Program-made: the position numbers and the translations under genes
Notes under the pieces: model-generated
Databases searched by the model: none
What the model saw: only the letters and a program-made list of their open reading frames with translations
What the model was told of the DNA's origin: nothing
NCBI RefSeq assembly: GCF_029784155.1
Contig: NC_073693.1
Location: forward strand, 222,657,094-222,721,093
Direction of reading: 5' to 3'
Length of the DNA stretch: 64,000 bases
From: Uranotaenia lowii
Taxonomy: Eukaryota; Arthropoda; Insecta; Diptera; Culicidae
Shown here: in pieces, positions 58,417 to 64,000 of the stretch
How the letters are laid out: each line of letters begins with the position of its first letter
Position numbering within the stretch: the first letter of the stretch is position 1

Positions 58417-60317
58417 TTAGTGGTATGAATAAAGTTTAGCAATTGCTTCGGTAGCTTTTACTTAGCTCGAAATCAATCAAAGCAAAAGTCCAAAGCATTT
58501 GCTTAGTTTGGTATGAATAAACATTTGCTTAGCGGATGTGTACTAAAGTCTTAGAACATAGCTTTTGCTTCGAAAAATAGAGCTATCCAACCAGCAGAAT
58601 CCGAAGTTTTCTAAAGTAAAATGAAAGAAGACGATCAGAAAATTGAAAAGTACGGCGAAAGTATCCTTGAAGTCGACGAAGCGGGTGGTGCGTGTAAGAA
58701 CGACCGGATTTTTTTGTTAATGCGTGCTCGTATGTTGATGTTTAAAGAAAAATGAACTCATTTTCGAATATTGTCAAACAAAAAATGGCATAACTTTAAT
58801 ATTTATCATAAGCTCTCCCACATGTATTCGGATCGGGATAATCAAACAAAAAATGGCCCAAACTTTAATATTTATCATAAGCTCTCCCACATGTATTCGG
58901 ATCGGGATAATCCGATGTATAAAAAAAATAGGCAATAGGCGCGCATTTTAATTTAGATTTTTTTTTTAAATCTTAGGATTATAAAAAATTATATAAAAAT
59001 GAGAGATCTGTATAATGTTTTAAATTATTACAATTTATTTCTTACTTTGAGCCAATTGGGACTTCTTCCACTATAGCCGGATTTTTTTTAATTTGAAATA
59101 TTTACTAATTGATTTGTTTATTGTCATCTTATACTGTATTTGTTTTCTCCACTCGTGGAGTGTTCCACCGTACCCGATAAAAACAAACACAAATCGTCGC
59201 CAGTGTATTGCTAACTCACTCACTCACACGCTCTCTCGCAACACTGGCAAAATTATCGGTGGGCCACCGTCCGTAAGCAGAACTCCGACAGGTCAAAACC
59301 AGTGCAACACCGTCCGAATAAACAAACAGTTTGACAGCACCTAGTGGTGCACCAGTGCAACACTAGTGCAACACTCGGCATAAACAAATACGGTATTAGA
59401 CGAATGATTTTATACAACGACAGGAATATGGGATGGTTGGGTTATCACTCGACTTTTCTTTATCCATGTTAAAAATACCTCTTGGAATTGTTTTGAAGTG
59501 AAATATTGCTAATTTGATAGGTTCATGACGTTATTAAAGAATTTTTTATTGGAAAAGTCTGCTACCGAGCATGCTTAGAAAATAAAGCAATTGCTATGAG
59601 ATTTGTCGAGCAATTGCTTCAGATTTGAGCTTTATTCATACCAAACTAGCTTGTTCTAAAAGTAAAAGCTCCTGACTGAGAAAACAGCTGTCAAAAAAAA
59701 CTTTATTCATAACAACCGAAGCAATTGCTTTAAGCGACTGCTCGACTGCTCGATTCAGTTTAGCAAAAGCAAATACTAAGTTTTTTTCATACCACCCAAT
59801 GTCCTACGTTTACGGGGAGCAACATTTACAGTAGAAACAGCCTTACGAATGATTGAATGAAAATTCCTGTTGGATTCTTAGCATCGATGCGATAGCTAAA
59901 TCAGCCATTTATCCTTTCGTGGCAAAGTATCATCTGATTGTTGGCTTGAACGTATTTTCGGGTCAGAACCAAACAACCATATTTATGTTCATGTAGACGC
60001 GTAAAATAACTGATAAATCTATATATTATTCTCCGTGTACACCCACCACCCGCTTCGTCGACTTCAAGGCTACTTTAGCCGTACTTTTCAATTTTCTGAT
60101 CGTCTTCTTTCATTTTACTTTAGAAAACTTCAGATTCTGCTGGTTGGATAGCTCTATTTTTCGAAGCAAAAGCTATGTTCTAAGACTTTAGTACACATCC
60201 GCTAAGCAAATGTTTATTCATACCAAACTAAGCAAATGCTTTGGACTTTTGCTTTGATTGATTTCGAGCTAAGTAAAAGCTACCGAAGCAATTGCTAAAC
60301 CTTATTCATACCACTAA
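58417..60317. mobile_element. 1.9 kb element B with TTAGTGGTATGAATAA termini
   Basis: Inverted ends at 58417 (TTAGTGGTATGAATAAAGTT) and 60317, with arms of about 270-280 bp each that share AAAAGTCCAAAGCATTTGCT, GCGGATGTGTACTAAAGTCT and AAAGAAGACGATCAGAAAAT. Element A's right arm lies entirely between B's arms, while A's left arm lies outside B, so the two overlap rather than nest cleanly. A truncated third copy is at 63685-63825. Confidence 0.78.
59132..59395. mobile_element. 264 bp MITE inserted in right arm of element A
   Basis: The termini are TACTGTATTTGTTT and the complement of TACCGTATTTGTT, with TTA on both sides (59129-59131 and 59396-59398). The matching position of the left arm (about 57205) has no insertion, so the left arm is the empty site. 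The TTA target fits PIF/Harbinger. Confidence 0.88.
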
Positions 60318-60337
60318 ATGTAAATTTACGGATTTTC

Positions 60338-61668
60338 CACACTGACTTGACACTTAGAACAAAAATTCAACCATTTTCTGTCTAAAGGCAGCAACACAAT
60401 ACCGCGTCGAACGTCGCGTCACGTCAGCTGTCAACGCTGTCGTCGAGTACTAAAACGACGACGCGACGCAACCGGAAATTTTTGCATCACAATACAGCGT
60501 CAAGAATCATAGCAACCAAAAGTTTGTTTTGATTTGCTTCGGGACGAAGTTGGTTTTCTTGTCTGATTTGTTTTCGCCGTTTTTGCGGAAAAAGATACCA
60601 ATAAGTTTTATTTTCTCGGTATTTACGCTGCCTGAAGAACGACTGCTGCCTCACAGAAGGGAGATTCTTCTTGGAAAATCAGGTCAACGTCAAGAAATAT
60701 AGCAGGTAGGGGATCTGAAATACTACTGAAATATTTAAACCAATTTATTTTAAATGCAAAATAATTATTTCTTTTCTGTTTCAGGTTAAACCACACATCA
60801 TAGGAAACGGTCTCCAGCTAATTTGCCGCATATTCGGTAGCCGAGCGGGGACGATTTGAATCGGCCGGCGGTGGAAAAATTAAACTGTGGAACGGACCAG
60901 GTTAGTTCAACTACTCAACTGCACGGAGAGGCAACGTGAAAGGTTGGCATAAATGTTAATTGATTAGTATATTTAAATAAATGTATTGACTTAAAGTATT
61001 GTGAAAGAAAAACTAAATATCCGAAAATACATTTACACAACAACAATATTTTCATGAGACGACTCCATACCGTTGGTTTATCCAAGGTATCAAAGAACAT
61101 TGAAATGTTGAAAAATAATTTGAATGATAAATTAAATTTGATAATTTCTACGTAAACGAGAAAGTGGACTATTATTTAAATTTTGGGTCTGTTTGTATCA
61201 AAATTCAGCACAAAACATAAATACGGAATTATCAAAACGCTGGCTGACGCGAGACAGTTTTGATTTTATTCAAAACCCAAACGTTGACGCCGGAGAACGC
61301 TGCTGTTTAGAACAAGTTTTGCGTTTTAGTACAACGCTGTCAATTACGCGACGCACCATTGTGGTGGCTCAAACGTTAAACAGTATCTCCAAATGAAATG
61401 TCAACGTGACGCTGACACGACGCGACGTCTGACGGGCTATTGTGCAGGCGCCTTAATATGTTTTGGTCAGATTTAGTAGGTTCGCAAATTCGACGGCAGG
61501 TGGCGAACCTGAAAAATTCGACAAAAAATGCCCTATAGGAAAAATTGACCTGTTTAGCCCGATTTTATCGTAGAAATTGCCTGCTTTCATTTTAAAGTTG
61601 GGTGGCATTTCCTAACTGGGATAGCATTTCTTCAAATCGATCGATGCGCACTCTGGAATCGATATTGG
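60338..61668. mobile_element. Second copy of the CACTGAYC MITE, split by an insertion
   Basis: 60338-60385 and 61454-61668 together match 50895-51165, including ACACTTAGAACAAAAATTCA and TTCTTCAAATCGATCGATRC. The right terminus is missing: similarity stops at CGATATTG and a different element end (GGCCCTTATTCTGCGCC) follows. Confidence 0.85.
60386..61453. mobile_element. 1.07 kb Harbinger-like element, TAA duplication
   Basis: The inverted ends are AGGCAGCAACACAATACCGC and the complement, AGGCGCCTGCACAATAGCCC, with TAA at 60383-60385 and 61454-61456. Sub-terminal regions are rich in CGACGCGACG-type words. The interior has a possible 64-78 bp intron (GCAG|GTAGGG...TTTCAG at about 60708-60784), suggesting derivation from an autonomous element, but no transposase is readable. 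Confidence 0.85.
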
Positions 61669-61689
61669 CCCTTATTCTGCGCCGCGCGT

Positions 61690-63034
61690 GACGTGATGAT
61701 AGTCGACTCACCCAAGTCACTTGATTCACAGAGAACAGAGTTCGGGCTGGAGCTCAAAACGTGTGTGAGAATACCAACCTAAGTTTCAAACCAAATTCGT
61801 AAGTGGACTAACATCCATTAGATGTCGCTACCAGTAAACCTAGGGTACTTCTGTCCATAATGCCCTTGCGGGGTAAAATGCCAGCGACTATATTTTGATA
61901 AATTTTGGAGATTTGCGAAGTTTTTGGTGTATTCTTTTTACACAAATGTGTTCTTTAAACCAATACCTTGTAATTTTAATAAAAATGGTTACCAGATATT
62001 CATTAAAACACAAATAACAATTAAATTAAATTTTGAGGTGGCTATCCATCACTTAAGTTGTAAAAAGTGATCAAATGGAATAGGGTTTTACACCAAGGTA
62101 ATTGCTTAAAACATCCTCACCATTGATTTTATTGATAGTTCAAATTATATCTTTGAATTATCAATTGATGAAAAACTGTGATAAATTGTTGTTTTATGGT
62201 AAACTGACGACATATTAAATTTCAAATATCCGATCAAAATGCCCCCATGAATTTATGGACAAATTGCCCTCCTCTCAAGGTGCTGTTCGGTAAAATGTAA
62301 ACAAAACCACGTGTTTTATTCTAAATTTTGGAGTGCAGTTTTCCATGAATACAGACCGATTATCGAAATGATATGTCAATCTTCTTCTTTGCTTAGTCCT
62401 AAATTATCTTTAGGATGCATAATAATTATAACTTTCGATCGGATTTGAGTAAAAAACGTGCACAGAAAATCGAATCGGTTCACTAAATTTGTTGCCAAAA
62501 GCAGCAGAAAAATTTGGTTGAAACTGACACAGTTCAAAATAAAGTCAAGAATTTCAAAATTTTTCATTTTTTCATTGAGAAATGTTAACAAACCACTTGT
62601 TTTTATGTGTAGATTAACATGGAAAAAAATATTTTTTGCACTTTTTTCCGAATCAATTTACAGAATTAATTTATTTTCACTGTGAATATTGTGTTGTTTT
62701 CGAGTCGTTTTGATCCAATGTTTTGGGGCATCATTTGCTTACACTGGGGCGTTTAACATCCAGTGATTTCAAAGGTTGCTTTTAAAGGCGTTTGTAAAAA
62801 ATCGAATATTTTCATAGTTTTTACAATAAATAGTAATATTTTTGACAGAATATGAGTAGAAGATAGAAATACGAAGCACATATTGCAGTTTATTCGGGTG
62901 TTCAGCTTATGTATTCCGCATACTCGGTCATTTCCCTTAGCAGGTGCATATTCCCCCGAAATACCCTACATATTTTTTTATTTTTTTCGACACGCTCTGA
63001 AATTATTACTCATCGCTCATCTCAAAGGAGGCCA
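61690..63034. other. Intergenic AT-rich stretch
   Basis: Begins with the GGCCCTTATTCTGCGCC element end also seen at 31919-31935. Words such as AAAATGCCCC and TGGACAAATTGCCC suggest an old repeat. No gene. Confidence 0.4.
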
Positions 63035-63678
63035 GTGCAATATATGACAGTAACACAATTTTATGTGTGAAAATTTTTAAAAACATCATGATTTAAAAAA
63101 AATGCAAATCATAATTCGAACACACTTTAATCGATATTAAATGCCCCATATTGTATCAATATTGACGCTGAATTGAAAGTTGAATTCCAAGTTTAAAAGT
63201 ATGGGCTTGGATTTAACTATCAGTAAACAGTTTTCTAGAACAGAAAAATTTGAACATAAATGTTACAATTGTAAATTATAGGTCGATATTCCGGTTGATG
63301 TTACCTGAGATCGATACATGAGGACTTGTAACTCAGGATTAATAATTAGTTGAAATGAATAAAGTTATTATTAATCATGAGTTTTAAGACCTCATGTATC
63401 GAACTCAGGTTACATCAACCGGAATATCGACCCATAATTTACAATTATATCACTTATGTTCACATTTTCTGTTCTAGAAAACTGTTTACTGATAGTAAAA
63501 TCCCAGCCAATACTTTAAAACTTGAAATTCAACTTCAATTCAGCACCAATATTGATTGAACAATATGGGGCATATGATAGCGATTAAAGTGTGATTGAAA
63601 TATGATTTGCATTTTGTTAAATCATGATATTTTTAAAATTTATAACACAACAAATTGTGTTACTGTTATATATTGCAC
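63035..63678. mobile_element. Near-complete palindrome element, 644 bp
   Basis: The two halves are inverted copies from GTGCAATATATGACAGTAAC at the left to its complement at the right, meeting near 63345-63365. Arms of about 310 bp keep high similarity (CCGGTTGATGTTACCTGAG and CTCAGGTTACATCAACCGG). No coding sequence and no clear target duplication. Confidence 0.85.
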
Positions 63679-63684
63679 ACATTT

Positions 63685-63825
63685 AGTGGTATGAATAAGG
63701 TTTAGCAATTGCTTCGGTAGCGTTTACTTAGCTTGAAATCAATCGAAGCAAAAGTCCAAAGCATTTGCTTAGTTTGGTATGAATAAACATTTGCTTAGCG
63801 GATGTGTACTAAAGTCTTAGAACAT
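63685..63825. mobile_element. Truncated end of element B family
   Basis: It begins TTAGTGGTATGAATAAGG and follows the element B left arm through TACTAAAGTCTTAGAACAT, where similarity stops. It lies immediately beside the palindrome element. Confidence 0.8.
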
Positions 63826-64000
63826 GTTACATTTAATTATATGTTCTTAAATTTTGATACGATGTTAGGAGCAAATACGCAAACAATTACTTTTACCCAT
63901 TTCCTTCAAAAGTATAAGAGCGTGCACACCTGAAATGCACATGATCACCCCTAGGGATAATAAACAAACATTCAGACACTGAACCAAAACAGCTGAGAAA

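Larger units (their letters stand above)
56811..59797. mobile_element. 3.0 kb foldback element A, AAT duplication
   Basis: The inverted ends are GGGTGGTATGAAAAAAACTT with 3-bp AAT on both sides (56808-56810 and 59798-59800). Arms run 56811-57588 and 58692-59797 and are highly similar when inverted. The right arm is longer because of a 264-bp MITE insertion and a ~65-bp tandem duplication near 58787-58910. The ~1.1 kb loop contains the left end of element B and a small spliced unit. Confidence 0.85.

Overview
The window looks like intergenic-rich nuclear DNA from a mosquito (Culicidae), probably culicine-like. Three compact housekeeping genes with ~60 bp GT-AG introns sit in about 9 kb (32.1-41.3 kb). 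Almost everything else is transposable-element debris of kinds common in mosquitoes: an ITmD37E transposon, BEL/Pao elements, R1-like, RTE-like and L1-like LINEs, a tRNA-derived SINE, and many terminal-inverted-repeat MITEs. The assignment rests on this gene and repeat style; no species marker is present. A 500-N assembly gap lies at 30113-30612.

Layout. 0-9.9 kb: a decayed ITmD37E element, one intact tRNA-Arg(ACG) gene, several MITEs and a LINE 3' fragment. 9.9-18.5 kb: an L1-like LINE with a 60-A tail, a BEL/Pao pol remnant, a SINE and an R1-like LINE. 18.5-30.1 kb: AT-rich DNA, an RTE-like LINE, a 1.7 kb palindromic element inside a minisatellite, an internally deleted BEL/Pao element with both LTRs, and degenerate simple sequence up to the gap. 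31-41.3 kb: an eIF3m pseudogene fragment, then NOL12 (- strand), a 3.3 kb foldback element with satellite arms, FAM114 (+ strand) and DIMT1 (- strand); the last two are convergent. 42-56 kb: two decayed spliced genes, one with an RTEL1-like helicase motif, several MITEs and a GC-rich palindromic minisatellite. 56-64 kb: nested foldback elements and a Harbinger-like insertion with a paralogous uninterrupted copy at 50.9 kb.

Function. NOL12 (pre-rRNA processing) and DIMT1 (18S rRNA m6,2A dimethylation) both act in ribosome biogenesis; FAM114 is a Golgi/Rab-associated cytosolic protein family. NOL12 and DIMT1 are on the same strand but separated by FAM114 and the foldback, so shared regulation is only a guess.

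Most unusual structures: (1) the 3.3 kb foldback whose arms are ~137 bp tandem units carrying paired YY1/Pho-like CAAGATGGCG motifs; (2) the ~58 bp GC-rich tandem palindrome array at 47.8-49.0 kb; (3) a 1.3 kb transposon inserted at the TA of a splice acceptor in the RTEL1-like remnant, whose target duplication rebuilds the AG; (4) the interleaved foldbacks at 56.8-60.3 kb. I see no bacterial-type systems, CRISPR arrays or rRNA genes.
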